Assembly (NCBI GenBank): GCA_016801845.1
Contig: CM028912.1
Location: forward strand, 4,813,001 to 4,877,000
Source of the DNA: Polydactylus sextarius
Taxonomy: Eukaryota > Chordata > Actinopteri > Polynemidae
Length of the DNA: 64,000 bases
Reading direction: 5' to 3'
Position 1 is the stretch's first letter. Every line of letters starts with the position of its first letter. Below the pieces are notes generated by a model. It was not told where the DNA came from and did not search any database. It worked only from the letters and a program-made list of their open reading frames with translations. Positions 26,502 through 38,827 of this stretch are shown in pieces. A program made the position numbers and the translations under genes.

Positions 26502-26549
26502 CATAATAATAATAACAATAATAATAATAATAATTATTATTATTATTAC
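26502..26549. repeat. Self-complementary (AAT)n-(ATT)n trinucleotide repeat
   Basis: About eight AAT-type units (one AAC variant) run straight into ATT/TAT units, so the two halves are reverse complements and can fold back. It lies about 400 bp from the CpG island. Confidence 0.9.
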
Positions 26550-26859
26550 TGAATGATAGAGCGAGTCATAATCTCCTCAGAGTAAATTCACCTGAGTTTG
26601 GCTGCAGGTTAAATGTAGCGTCGTAAAAACCAGCGAAGGCACCAAAGACTCAAAAAGAAAAAGCAGCTTTTTTATTTGCTGCATTGCACCTGGACCAAAC
26701 GCACCTAACTTTAACGGGGTTATTATAGTGATCAGTGTGTTCACACTGATGTGGGATTAAAATCCTCCAGAGGTCGTGGTCGTGATGGTGGACACACCGC
26801 CCACTCCTCCTAAATAAATATGAATAAAACATAATAAAAAAAAAAAACTGGAAACAGCG

Positions 26860-27139
26860 CGTCGGTGGAGACTATATGTGCCATATGCCAGAGAAAACGC
26901 GGAGGAGTCCCCGGAGCTTTTTATAGCCGCTTTGACCTGAGGAGAGACGGCGGCGGCGGTGCCTTACCTGGCGGCTGCGGACAGAGGTGAGGAGCCGGTG
27001 GAGGAGGCGGAGGTGGTGGAGGGGGGAGCACCGTCAGTCAGTCCGGGGATCGGAGACCGTACGTGAGTGTGTCGGTGCGCCTCGGCACCGTCTGAAGGCA
27101 GAGATCCTCAGTCAGCCAGGGTGTTCCCGACGGGAGGGG

Positions 27140-27140
<1 letters not shown>
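26860..27140. promoter_or_regulatory. CpG-rich promoter island, probable first exon of sytl5
   Basis: This is the only long GC- and CpG-rich block in the first 28 kb. On the minus strand CAG|GTAAGG gives a strong splice donor at 26967-26966 (exon end 26968), placing a non-coding first exon of sytl5 here. On the plus strand CAGAG|GTGAGG at 26987 is an equally good donor, and TTTATAG lies at about 26918, so divergent transcription is possible. No ATG-initiated conserved protein is present. Assignment to sytl5 rests on strand, gene order and absence of another candidate. Confidence 0.55.

Positions 27141-27141
<1 letters not shown>

Positions 27142-27195
<54 letters not shown>
27142..27195 (+). 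repeat. (GT)n microsatellite beside the CpG island
   Basis: About 54 bp of uninterrupted GT, followed by a TGCG/CATG alternating purine-pyrimidine stretch to about 27230. The combination can adopt Z-DNA by composition. Confidence 0.97.
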
Positions 27196-27198
<3 letters not shown>

Positions 27199-27502
27199 CA
27201 TGCGTGCATGCGCGTGCGTGCGTGCGCGATCAAGAGAGGCAATCCTCATAAATAAGCTTATACAGGCTTATATTTCTTTGCATTTATGACTATGTGACAC
27301 TTATTTTGTATTTTCTGCCTCCAGCGAAAACTTAATGACAAAGAATTAAAGGAGTAATCCTTTTTTTTTTTTTTTTTTGGCTGTTGCAGCGGCTCAGAGA
27401 GACTCCCTGTGGTCCCTGTGGGATATTGTGTGTTTATGGATTTCCCTGCTCAGATCCTCTGGGAGTTTCTATTGTGAAGTCCATAACCTTTATTTATAAA
27501 TG

Positions 27503-27629
<127 letters not shown>

Positions 27630-28764
27630 GTATATTCTATATATCTTAATTTGTGTATAGAAATTGAATCAATAAACACAAATGACACTGCAGAACAACA
27701 TAAAGAATAACACAACCTACACTGTTTATAATAGTTCACAGTAGTGCACAGTAATTGTGACATTTCATACAATAAACAGTGTTAACAATCAAAACAAACT
27801 TATTCTGTTCAATTAACTTGAACTTCTAACCTCTCATATGTGCAATTAAGTCTTGATTGCAGCGAGATAATCTGATTAAATCAAAATTATATTAATGAAT
27901 TTCACTTTTTTTTCTTCAGTTTTAATGACACCGCCCACTGTCTTTAAACCAAGAGGAATTAGTCACTCATTGTTTCTCCTTCTTCTTGCTTCTTATTATA
28001 TAATTAGACATCAAATTTCCCATTTCCAAATATTAAGAGCATCCTTTTCCATTATGAGATTACAGTGGAAGTCTGAGCCCAGCCCATAACTGGATGTTTT
28101 ACAGAGGAGAATTTGATTTATCATTCAGACACTGAGTCGACGCGTGGATGAAAATCTGACTGAGAGTTCAGGCTAAAATCTGGGCTCCTGATTTAATGTC
28201 TCTTCACTGTACATCACAATAACGACAAAGAAACCATTCAGTAAAGACTTGAAATTACTAGTTAATTGAACTAACGAGACTATTAACGTAAAATAAACAA
28301 AACAATTTTAATATTTGATTAAACATGTATGTCATGTATGTTTTTTTATTTAACAAAAATACAATAAATAACTGGGAGTAGCTTTTTAAATGTGAATATT
28401 TAGTCTCCCAGTTTTACTAAGTGACTGATATGGCCATTTTTAGTTGGTATTTTTATTTTGTAATTTCTTTCTGGTTATTTCCATATGTATTTTATTTAGA
28501 TTTTTGTTTATGTATGGTTATTCTTTGTTTTGTTTTTTTTCCATTTGTATTATTTATTTTTATGTATTTTTTGTCTTTTCAGTCATTTTGTGCATCTTAA
28601 TATTTCGTTACATTTCTGTATTTAGCTGATTTATTTGCTTTAATCTTGCATCTTACGGCTCATTCGGTAAAAAACGGAGGCTTCAACACTGATGTTTTAA
28701 CGTATTTGTTAAGAGTTTGTGTGTGAGAACTGATCCTGATGTAGTTTTGTGGTTGTGTCTTCCT

Positions 28765-28938
28765 CCAGCCACAAGGGGGCGACATCTCCACACGCGGCTC
28801 TGCCTCGAGGAACCAGGAAGCGTCTTTAATTCGCTCGTTGTCTCTTAGCGACGGAAACAACCGGAACTACACGGTAATAATAAACCGAACAACAGGCGGA
28901 TAAAGAGGAGACACGGCTGCTTCTGTCTGGGGGCAACG
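28765..28938 (+). promoter_or_regulatory. Presumed dynlt3 promoter and 5' UTR
   Basis: A CpG-containing stretch directly before the dynlt3 ATG, without a TATA box. It includes ccacaagggggcgaca at 28769-28784, which resembles the CTCF core, and aaccggaac/cggaaac ETS-like GGAA words at about 28853-28866. The promoter role is inferred from position. Confidence 0.45.
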
Positions 28939-29292
28939 ATGGAGGAGTACAGCTCTGGAGAGGAGGTGAAACTGTTTATTATTATTTACGTTTATAATTT
29001 AACTCGAAACGTCCACTGTCTTTTCTTTAAAAGACGTTTTGTGACTTGTTAGCACGTGTTAGCTACATTAGCAAAAGCAGGCTAACGGTATTTCTACCAG
29101 GGTGTGGTCACATCATCCTGTTTATATTCATTTAATACGTATATTTATTATATTTTTATTCATATTATTAGCAGATTATTATTATTAACACTGTCATTTA
29201 CTTAAACTAGTTGTTTTATTCAGCCAGTTATTGATAAGATGATTAAATAGAGTGTGTGGATAAAAAAATAAGATGTGGCAGTTATTATATAC

Positions 29293-29325
<33 letters not shown>

Positions 29326-31322
29326 GAATATGTCATTAATTAGAGCTGGAGAGTGAGATGAAATGACAGATGAAGTGTTGGTTGCAAATCTGATGTTGAA
29401 TCTGCTGCTGAATGAAATAATCTGTTGTATTAATGAGATTAAAATAATAAAATTAAATGTATTAAACAATAATCTAACTATATTAACTCTATTAATGTCA
29501 GGTTTGAATGGGACTTTGCCTTTAAACCAGTGAATCAAAATGCTAAAATAATATTTGCCAATGAAGAACAAGAAGAGAAGAAAAATAAACTAAACACAAG
29601 AAGAAAAGAGTTAAAAAGTTTTAAGATGAGAATAAAAAGCTGTTATTAAAGCTTGATCCAGAATTTAATAACTAATAAACTTTCTTTCAACATAATAAAA
29701 TGTAACCACTTTATCATTCACTCTCTGTTTCCATGTATCTGCTGATTCATTGTAGGTCTCTGTATCTGTGCATTTGACCATGAATCAGCTAAATGGTTAA
29801 ATGGATAAAAGCTCTTACTGCTGCATAAAGTTATTATTCATGAAGATGAGTGAAATCAGTGATACTTATCTTCTTAAAGTGTGTGGGATCTTCAGGGAAC
29901 ATGAAAACGTAAAACAGACTCTCTCCAGCCTCTGATTAGTTTGTATTAATCGACTAAGTCCAGTTCTTTTATGCTGCAGGTTGTCTTCAATGCCGATGAA
30001 GCCACTGTTTCAGTTAAAGAGGTACGATTAATAATCTATGTTTTATTTAAGATTCATACTTGGGTGTGATGATGTGATGAACCTGCGGTTTCACATCTGT
30101 GTGGTTTTTGTCTCAGTGCATCGAAGGCGTCATCGGGGGAACAGATTATAATCAGAGTAAAGTGAACCAGTGGACGGCGAGTATAGTGGAGCACTCTCTG
30201 ACTCAACTGGTGAAACAGGGACGGTCGTTTAAATACATCGGTGAGTCAACTACTGATCACATACAATGACACGAGACTCTACTGGTCCTAAATTCCCAGG
30301 CATCAATAATTACAGTCCATGCTACACTGAAACTGTAGTTATTAGTTACACTGCTCCCAACTAATAATGGAAGTTCAATTCACACCACTTGATCTCGTAT
30401 ATTTGACCTCTCACCCCCACCCAAAGTGTCACAGCATGAAAAAAAAAACACCCTAAAAACCTTGTTTTTGTTAAACATGCAGGAATTATCAATAATTCAA
30501 ATAAAATAAATGTTTAGAAATATTGTGCTTGAGCTTGAATGTTGAAGTGGCTCTTCTCAGAGCTTAGACCTCTGCTCTAAGACACAAAGAAAATCATGCT
30601 GACATGTTGAGCTTGTGTGTGTCTGTTGTTTCGTAGTAAACTGCACCATAATGCAGAAGAGTGGAGCTGGTCTCCACACGGCTAATTCCTGCTACTGGGA
30701 CACTGCCACTGACGGTGAGAAACAACAATTAGAGATGTTTTCATCTGAAACTGATCAATAAAACTTTTAGCAAATTTTCAGCACCAAATCACAGTTTTAA
30801 ATAATGTTTTTTCTACAAAATGTGTCTGAACACAGGCAGCTACACAACCTTAAAATGAAACTAAACCTTCAAATTATTACATTTTTTTTTGTGGATTTTA
30901 ATTCAATATTTCTATAAAAAGTACAACAATTATCATATAAAAAATGTTTGAGAACAATATAGCATCAATACATTTTTATAGAAAAGAAATGTTAATGAAG
31001 AATAGAGACTGAATTTAAATATCAAATAATTTCCTTACTACTTAGAGACATGTTGACTATGTAATTAGAGGCTTATTTTTAAGGGTTTTTAAGGGATTAA
31101 AACACTGTGCCACTATGGTCCATGTTTTCAGTTTTAATATCTGAGTTTATTGTGTCCAAATTATTAAATAACTTACCTGGAAATATGTTTTTATAAGTAA
31201 TAATTTCTTGTGGACTTCGTCATAATCTCCTCTGGTGTTTGTCTGCTTCAGGAAGTTGCACAGTGAGGTGGGAGAACCGCACCATGTACTGTGTGGTCAG
31301 TGTGTTTGCTGTGACGCTGTGA
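28939..31322 (+). CDS. dynlt3: Dynein light chain Tctex-type 3 (5 exons, 113 aa)
   Basis: Light chain of cytoplasmic dynein that dimerises and couples cargo to the motor; the human protein also binds BUB3. Exons are 28939-28965, 29980-30021, 30117-30240, 30637-30714 and 31252-31322, all with GT-AG borders and consistent phase (0, 0, 1, 1). The protein starts MEEYSSGEEVVFNADEA and contains GGTDYNQSKVNQWTASIVE, KYIVNCTIMQKSG, CYWDT and CTVRWENRTM. It ends ...VFAVTL, next to the human DYNLT3 length of 116 aa. The pattern fits DYNLT3 better than DYNLT1 (MEEY start, HTANSCYWDT). The gene is convergent with xk and divergent from sytl5. Possible polyadenylation signals AATAAA lie at 31474, 31899 and 31925. 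Confidence 0.96.
29291..29325 (+). repeat. (ATT)n microsatellite in dynlt3 intron 1
   Basis: Eleven or so ATT units in the first intron of dynlt3. Confidence 0.95.
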
Positions 31323-33319
31323 CAACGTCACTGAGCCACTTTCTGCTCTTCACTAGTAAACTCAGTCATTTCCAAAACTGCACTAAAACCGGCACCGTGT
31401 CCCGATGACCCCGATGCTCCTCTGGTGGACGTTGTCGTACAAGACACTAACTTATCTCAACGGGAAGGAGGAAAATAAAATATCAAAACTTGAAAACAAG
31501 AGCTGAGGTTTGTGAGTCGACAGTTTGCGTTGTTAAATGTTTTGACCGAGAAAGTGTTGTTTTTTTTAGAAAAACAAAATCATGGTCATAGTACAAACCT
31601 GGTGACGTTTTTCAACAAGATATAGTGGTTCATCAACCATTTCCATCTGTGGTTCAAACACTTTTTAACTTTCCTCAGTGTCTGTATCATTTGTCTCTTT
31701 CATTACATTCCCATATAAACATGACTGAATTATTGTTTCAGAAGTAAAGTACTTAATTATTGTGTTTTTGTAGCTACTTGACTACTGATGTAAAATATTT
31801 CTGTTAGTTTGTGTTAATGACATTTATATTGTTCTTAATTTATAGCTGTTTAATGAGTCCAAACAAACAAAGCACTTTGTTTTGAACTGAAGCGGTTTAA
31901 TAAATGTGTTTGTTTGAGTCACTGAATAAACTGTAGGTTCATTTTTTTCCGTCTGACTTGTTAAGTAAATGTAAATATTTTGACTGAACAAACTTGCAGT
32001 TTGTGCAAACGAGCAGTAGATGTCAGTGTAGGATCAAACTGTAGAGTTGGTGCATTAAATTAAAAACAACAAAACAAATCACATCGTCACATATAAATAT
32101 AAATTTATTTCGATTTCATATTTGATTTTTTTAAATCTTGTTGTGTATGAGAATGTTTGTGTACCATAGGATTATTTTTTTTTTTTTTTTTTTTGCTTCA
32201 ATTTTTTTTATTTTTTTTTTTTTTTATGTGTATACAAATATAAGGAGCATTCACGTGATTCTCAAGGTTTGTCATCCATCCCTCTGCAGATACATTGCAA
32301 AAAGGAGTTAGTGCAAAAAACAAACAATACTGGCATTTCCCTTTCACCCACACGCATAATTATACAATTAAGGTTTAGGAATAAAACAAAACAAAAAAAA
32401 AACATATCCCAGCTAGATATAAATTTATGTGCACTTGAAGTGATGACAAACAGACGCAGACGTAACAGGCAGGAATTAGAAAAAATGCAAATACACTCAA
32501 AACAAAGCGTTTCACATCACAACAACAGCTGTTGCAGATCAACAGGCTGAGCCAAAGCCACTTAGATCTCTTTTTTTGTGTTTGTTTGTTGAAAATGTGC
32601 AAAAACATGAACATTTGGACGTGTGTGTGTGGTTTACATTAATGTATTTAGATTTGATTCTAGACAACAACAAAGTGGAGATTCTCGTCTCAGACAAGCG
32701 TCACACAGATACAAATACATCACAGAAGCAGCAGCGCGTCGTCATGATAAAGCTCTTATCGAGAAGTAAAAAAGCTTGATTGCTTGCAGCCATAAAACTA
32801 GCAGGACAGAGAGAAAAAACACGTACAAAACAAACCCCATCCACCTTCTTATTGTAATAATAATAATAATAATAATCACACCTCATCGGAGGCTCCACCC
32901 ATGCACACCTCCATGCCACAGAGATACTAAATACAATCAGTTTAAATGCATGGCTCCTTGTGAATAGTAATGCAGCATTTAAGTGGACAGTGTCCAAGCC
33001 TAAAAAAAGCAATGTTGGTGTCCATGGCATCACATTTTCTTTGTATTAAAGGCTGCGGGACAACAGGTTAAGTTGATGGCTGATCAGACGGGTGAGTGTT
33101 TCACCTCTGCAGCGTTTCATCGTGTCGTGTGAACAGGCGGGATTAATGTCAAGTTAAGGACACGATTGCTTCATTTCGTGTGGGAGTGTCGGGCTGTGAT
33201 GGATATATTGTGTGAGACTGAGATTGATTGAAGGATTTAACATGTAAGCTCAACTCACAGACGGATCCATGTGGCACTTAAAAGGTTACAGAGGGCATGA
33301 CATCAAACGCTCTGATGCT
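31323..33319. other. Convergent 3' region between dynlt3 and xk
   Basis: About 2 kb from stop codon to stop codon with no gene. It holds the 3' UTRs of dynlt3 (plus; AATAAA to 31930) and xk (minus; a candidate AATAAA read on minus at 32109-32104). T-rich runs lie at about 32166-32225 and a TAA repeat at 32857-32876. No NADPH-oxidase (CYBB) exon is visible here, although human CYBB lies at this place. Confidence 0.6.
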
Positions 33320-36300
33320 TTAACCATTGCAGGATTCACTGTGGTTAACGTCGCCGTTGATTCCATCTCCTACATAATTGCCCGTGTCGTTAGGGATGTC
33401 ATAGATGGTGTCGTTGAGCACGTCGTACGTCGTGTCGTTAGGCATGTCGTCTGTGGTGTCGCTGGCCGTGTCGGGAGCTCTGTCGTTAGCTGCGTCTTTT
33501 TGCGTTGTGCAGCTCGGCGGCTCCAGAGCCGTCTTTCTTATCGCCTGTCTGCTCTGAGGAGAAGTAGAGTTACACATCAGGCACAGGAGAGCGGAGCAAT
33601 CCCAGAAGCCCTGGGTCATACTGGAGGAGAAGAGCCTCCGACACGGGTGACAGAACTGGTAGAAAACAAGCATGAAGAAGATGCCGATGGCATAGGCAAC
33701 CAGCAGCTGCAGCACCAGCAGCGGTGCACAGATGAACTGGTAGAAGTCGGTTTTGTAGATGTACCACAGCAGAAGCAGGGAGGCGTTCTCCGCAAAACGT
33801 AACATGTAGTACACGGCCATGCGATACCAGTTCTGGGATTTATTGATGAGGTCCGGGTCGTTGAGTTTCACCTGCACGGCTGACCAGCAGAACATGTTGA
33901 TGCCAGCGTAAAGGAAAGTGAGCAAGCAAAGCACGATGGTGGTTCCCACCCGGGTCAAAGTTTTCTCGATATTCTCAGGAAACGGCGAGTGGCTCTGCCA
34001 GAACAAGATCCACGGGTAGAGGAAGAAAACCATGAAGTTCATCAGAACCACAGGCAGGACCCAGAGCTGCAGCACGGAGCTAAACAGGACCAGGACGGCC
34101 ACTCGAGTAGCGATCTCAAAGCTCCTCCACAGGAAAATGCACAGATAGGCCATCGGGCGGATGTCCACTTCATAGTCGTCATATTTGATCTTTATGGCCA
34201 GGATGTTGCAGCGCAGCGCTCCGTACACAATGGACAGGAGGGAGATCACCATCAGTGTTCCTGATGTGGCAGAAGAGCAACAGAATCAGTTTAAATTATT
34301 CAAGTCTGCCCTCGGGAGTCTTTCTGTACAACAACTGTTCGCCTTTGTTTATCTGGCTTAAGTCATTTTATCAAAGTATAAAGCTGTGAGGAACCTAATA
34401 TACATAAAATATGACATGTGCTTAGTATGAAAAAAGGCAAATATTATAATGAAACAGTTCTAGGTTTTAAAGAAAACATAGTTTCTCTACTTCAACAAAT
34501 AAATGCAACAGAAAACTGTAAGAAATACATCTATAATACATGTTGTGGAGCTGCAATCAATCCACATCCTTTCTCAAAAGATCCGCAAGGATTAAAATCA
34601 CTAACTTTGAATAATATCCACACATGAATGAAGCCACACATCATCATCATCTGATACATTTTGTACACGGATGAATGTCTACACTGAAAACACATGAGGG
34701 GAGCTTTCTGTTTGAACAGTAGGGGTGATTACAGTAAGCCAAATAAATTAATGTCTTTCTCTTCAAGGGCTCGGGAGACACCTGACTGTGAGAAACTGTG
34801 GACCCATCTGAAGCTCTTGCTTTTTCCCAAACCAGCCCAAACTATTAAAATCAACAAGCGTGAAATAGAAGTGTCAAACTTCCAGAAGCAGAGGAAATTA
34901 TACTTCTGTACTTTATTTATAACCTCTTATATAGTGTCCTAATTCAAAAACCACATGTCCCAGTTTGACTGTGTGAACCATTTCCCTAAATCTCTCTCAG
35001 GAATAGAAATACTGGCTCCCACACACATGCTGACACAACACAGAGAGTTGGATGAACTGACCCTAGATCTGCATCAACTGAAAGAGAGAATCACCACCTT
35101 CCATTTTCGATATCAAAGTTACATAACATCTCCTTTGACTCACGAAAACACCATCCTCTTACTTCCAATATAGCGCTTAGCTGATCAGATCTAACTGGTG
35201 AGAGGCTCCACTTTTAATGGAGTTGAATAAATAAAGACCCATGTTGTTAAACTGACCTCTGCCGATGGACACGCCGCGCTGCAGGACGCAGATGTAGAGC
35301 TGCAGAGTGAGCTGGGGGGCCGAGCCCAGGAAAGCCTGAATGACAGAGGTGCGGGCGAAGGCTGCTCGATGTGTGAACAACTTCCCCTCCGCCTGCCCCA
35401 CCTGCCGCTCCACTTCCTCTGACTGACCCCCGCGGGGCATCTGCTTCTTCCTGGTGATGCTGACATAAGGCTCCTCCACTCGGCCCACGCTGCCGTAAAT
35501 ACAAAACGCCTCCAGACACCTGCAGCAACAACAACAGCAGAGGAAAACATGTTCAACTCACAAAGATCCTGACATTTCATGACCTGTAACTTCAGAAAGT
35601 TTGTCATTTTTCTGCAGCGTGCGTGGATGTGAATGTTCAGTAATGAGGAGAAGCTTTCTGTTGTTAATGTCTAAAAATCTGTCTGTGTGAGTGTGAGTCA
35701 CAGTCAGTCATCAGCTGGCGAGATACAAAAAAAACAAAAAAACACTTGTGTGTTTGGATGTGGGAACAGGGCCAGAGGTCGAGGCAGCACTGTGTCGGTA
35801 AAGTAGCACTGATGAATGGCGCCAATAAAAGAAGCAAGGCAGGGGGATTTAAACCACAGGGGGGCTGAGGCACAGACTGTTTGTCAGTCTGATCTACACT
35901 GGGTAGACACACACAGTTGAACACAACACTAACTTGACTAGAAAACTGTGAAGGCTGAAAAAGAAAATGAAACAAAACAAAAAAAACAAAACACTGTTTC
36001 ATGCAAAGATCCAGTGAACAATATCAGTTTCACGCATGTTTTGAATGGACGTGATGTTTGCGTGAAGTGGAACTTCCACGAACAGCTAAAGCACCAGTTT
36101 TAGTGTCTTTAAGCTTTGTGTTTTGGTTTCAAGCTGACAACTGTTAGTGTTTTGGTTCAGTCCCACAGTTCTCATAGTGTTGTTATCAGCTACAGCAGAG
36201 ACTGACATTACATGACCTTTTCAGCACCACACAAGACAGATAGGCAGATAGCTGACGGAGCATTTAACAACGAAAGAAGTTGATACTTTCACAATTAGCT

Positions 36301-38827
36301 AAAATAGATTGAATATGACCATTAATATTCAGTCTGTTGCCTGTGTAAATGAAATTATTAGAAATTATTTGCTGACAACTTCAATGCTTCACCTTTCAAA
36401 TGTGAGAAGTTAAGAGTTTCTGTTTTCACCCCAACACAGTTGACAAAAAGTCTATGATGATATAAATATGTGAAATGAGTTGTGAAAATTTTTTTTTTTT
36501 AATGTATACAAACATCCACACACAGCAGGGTGGTTCAAGTGTCAGTATAACACTCATCACGTGTCACAAAGCAGCTGCACATGATGACACATAATCAGCT
36601 TGTATATAAACGTCTTTAAAAAGTGAAGCTCACACGTTCAAGATAAGTAATGATAGATAAAAAAAAAAAATGTGTCTGAGCGGAGGATTAAAACGATTCA
36701 AAGATGCAGGGAAATGAAACTGTTCCCTGGAGACTAACATGTACTTTCACACCTTGTGATGCACAGTCATGAAGAAACAGAGCAGAGATGCTAATTAGAG
36801 AAAAGGCTGAAATGTTTCAAATAAAAAATATATAAACAAACAACAAACAAGCTTTGGTACAAAATGATCAGGACTCTGGTGAAGACGTCGATGAGTGTTG
36901 TTTTGAGCGGATGAGTCTTAAGAAGAGGAAGTGCTGCTGCGCTGTCTGCTGTAGTGGCGGACATTCCCCTCTCTGCCTGTGTTAGCACAGATAAGGACGC
37001 GGCGCTGACGTGTGCTATTCTTAGATGTGCTCTTCGCTCAGGAAAGACGAAGGAGCCGGAGCAGTAATCGTTCGAATGTTCGCTCCAGTGACACACAAAA
37101 CAGGCAGGGTCGGACCCAGAGAGGCCCCCGGCCCAGGCGTCAACATCACGTCTCAAAATGACTGAATCTACACAAACAAGCAGCACATTTTACACATTTG
37201 AAGAAATAAACTCAACAAACTGTAGAAATCATTGTAAAATGTGAAGATATCCAATTTGTTTTCTGACAAGATGATGGAGAAACACATTTACAAACTGGAA
37301 ACAGTTAAAAACAGTAAAAAATAACTAAAATGATTCTCATTGGAGTGAATAAAGATACAGGCAGAGACAACATCCAACCTGGTAGATTAAAAAGTGAACT
37401 GGGATATTTTTGTATCTTTAAATATTTATAATTTAGAAAAAGGGTCACATTTCTGTTTTGTATATAAAACCCTGTTATTTTTTTTTTTAATTTTCTACTC
37501 AATATCTCATAACAATATTTACTTCTGTTGAAATGAATGAATGTATCCATCTAGTTGAAGCCTTTTATGCAACATGACTTGATTATTAAAGCATTTTTCT
37601 GTCGGTTCTCATGTTTCAGCTACATCGAATAATCGTGCCGTGAGTTGGGTCAGGCAGTAATTTGAATTATCAACTGATCTGCTACTTTATCTGCTCGTTT
37701 TTGGTTTAAAAAATGTTGAGTTAACGTTTTCTGCAACAAAAACCTTCCTCTTTTTTATTGTTTTTTTTTTTGGTTTTAATGGTTGATCAGTTATGAAAAG
37801 TCAGTTTCCTGTCAAGCAGCTGTTTGATTGATGCAAGTGTTTCCTGTTGTGTTCCTGGTGTGATTCCTTTGGTTGGATTACCTTTCTGCTTCTTGCTTGT
37901 GTTTATTTGATTTGATCACTGTCTATGTGAACATTGGAGTTTTTTTCTAGATGGATTAGACTCAGATTCCAACAGTGGAGAAGCAGATGGTTCAACCACA
38001 CCAGAGTAGAGCTTAAACAGTGAAAAAACACCAAGGCCTGTTGTGGGTTAAAGCTTCTGTGTGCAAATGTTTAAAGGTATGTAACAACCAGAGGATGTAC
38101 CATGAGCTCCAGCTTGGTTTTATGTCAATTTATGTTCCTGAAGACAGAGCTGTGGTGACTAAATCAGACCAGCCTGTGAGATCCTGTCTGAAGATGACTC
38201 TGACAGTGTTGGCTGAGCTTTTGTGGCTATAGATGTGGAACATATCGACGACATTTAATATTGATCAGCCCTTTTATTTCCGTACTAAATGGCACAGACA
38301 TACAGCCACTGCACCAACATGTATGCAGCCAATCAGAGACACAAGGCCCCGGGAAGATGACAACAACAACAGCATGTGCGCAATGTATTCATCAAATCAT
38401 CCGTAATCAGCTTATGTGCACAGAAAAGGCCGGACATGTTTTTCTTTTAACGGTAAGAAAACAAGACACCTGTAGGTGACAATAGACGGTTCGTGACTTG
38501 GCGCAGCGCAGATCAGAGAACAGGAGCGTCTCTGTGCGCAAAAAGCAACGAGAGATAAACACCAACATAAGTCACCGCTGACCTGACGATGGGTCCGAGC
38601 TGCAGGATGTGCAGCAGCAGGATGAGGGGTCTGTCCCGGCTCAGGTCCCGGTGGATGAAGGTGAGAGTCAGCTGCACGAGCACGGACGGTACGAGCGTGA
38701 AGAGGAGCGTGAGCCCCTGCCAGATCTGGTCTCCGGCGGAGCGGTACGTGGAGCTGAGGTAAAGAGCTGCCGTGGTCTCGGCCGTGAACAGAGACACTGA
38801 CACAAAGATGGAACTGGGGAGTCGCAT
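33320..38827 (-). CDS. xk: XK membrane transport protein / Kell partner (3 exons, 482 aa)
   Basis: Multi-pass plasma-membrane protein of the XKR scramblase family. In human it pairs with Kell and with the lipid-transfer protein VPS13A. Exons on the minus strand are 38827-38583, 35519-35257 and 34260-33320, with phases 2 and 1 and GT-AG borders. Key stretches are TAETTAALYLSSTYRS, IHRDLSRDRPL, EEPYVSITRKKQMP, QAFLGSAPQLTLQLY, ALRCNILAIKIKYD, FLYPWILFW, SPFPENIEK and GTTIVLC. A cysteine in FICAPLL falls at residue 347 by my count, the position that bonds Kell in human XK. The protein is longer than human (444 aa) because of an Asp/Thr-rich tail (residues about 433-465). The three-exon structure matches the mammalian gene. 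Confidence 0.96.
33374..33472 (-). repeat. xk: Coding minisatellite in the xk C-terminal tail
   Basis: About 99 bp encode residues about 433-465 as a degenerate 8-residue unit, DT-x-x-D-x-x-N (for example DTTYDVLN, DTIYDIPN), with 24-bp and 12-bp periodicity. It is absent from human XK. It stays in frame, so it is translated as an acidic tail predicted to lie in the cytoplasm. Confidence 0.8.
36880..37150. other. GC-elevated segment in xk intron 1
   Basis: The segment is richer in G+C than the surrounding intron, with several CpGs (gacgcggcgctgacgtgtg). A minus-strand open frame crosses it without an ATG at its start, a known domain or splice partners. It may be a regulatory element; nothing else can be supported. 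Confidence 0.25.

Noticed and set aside
33269..33802. A 177-codon plus-strand frame rich in Val and Arg
   Set aside because: It is the antisense of the xk last exon, produced by the 24-bp repeat of the tail; there is no splice evidence or known domain.
36791..37186. A 131-codon minus-strand frame in xk intron 1
   Set aside because: No ATG at its start, no homology and no splice sites; kept only as a GC-elevated segment.
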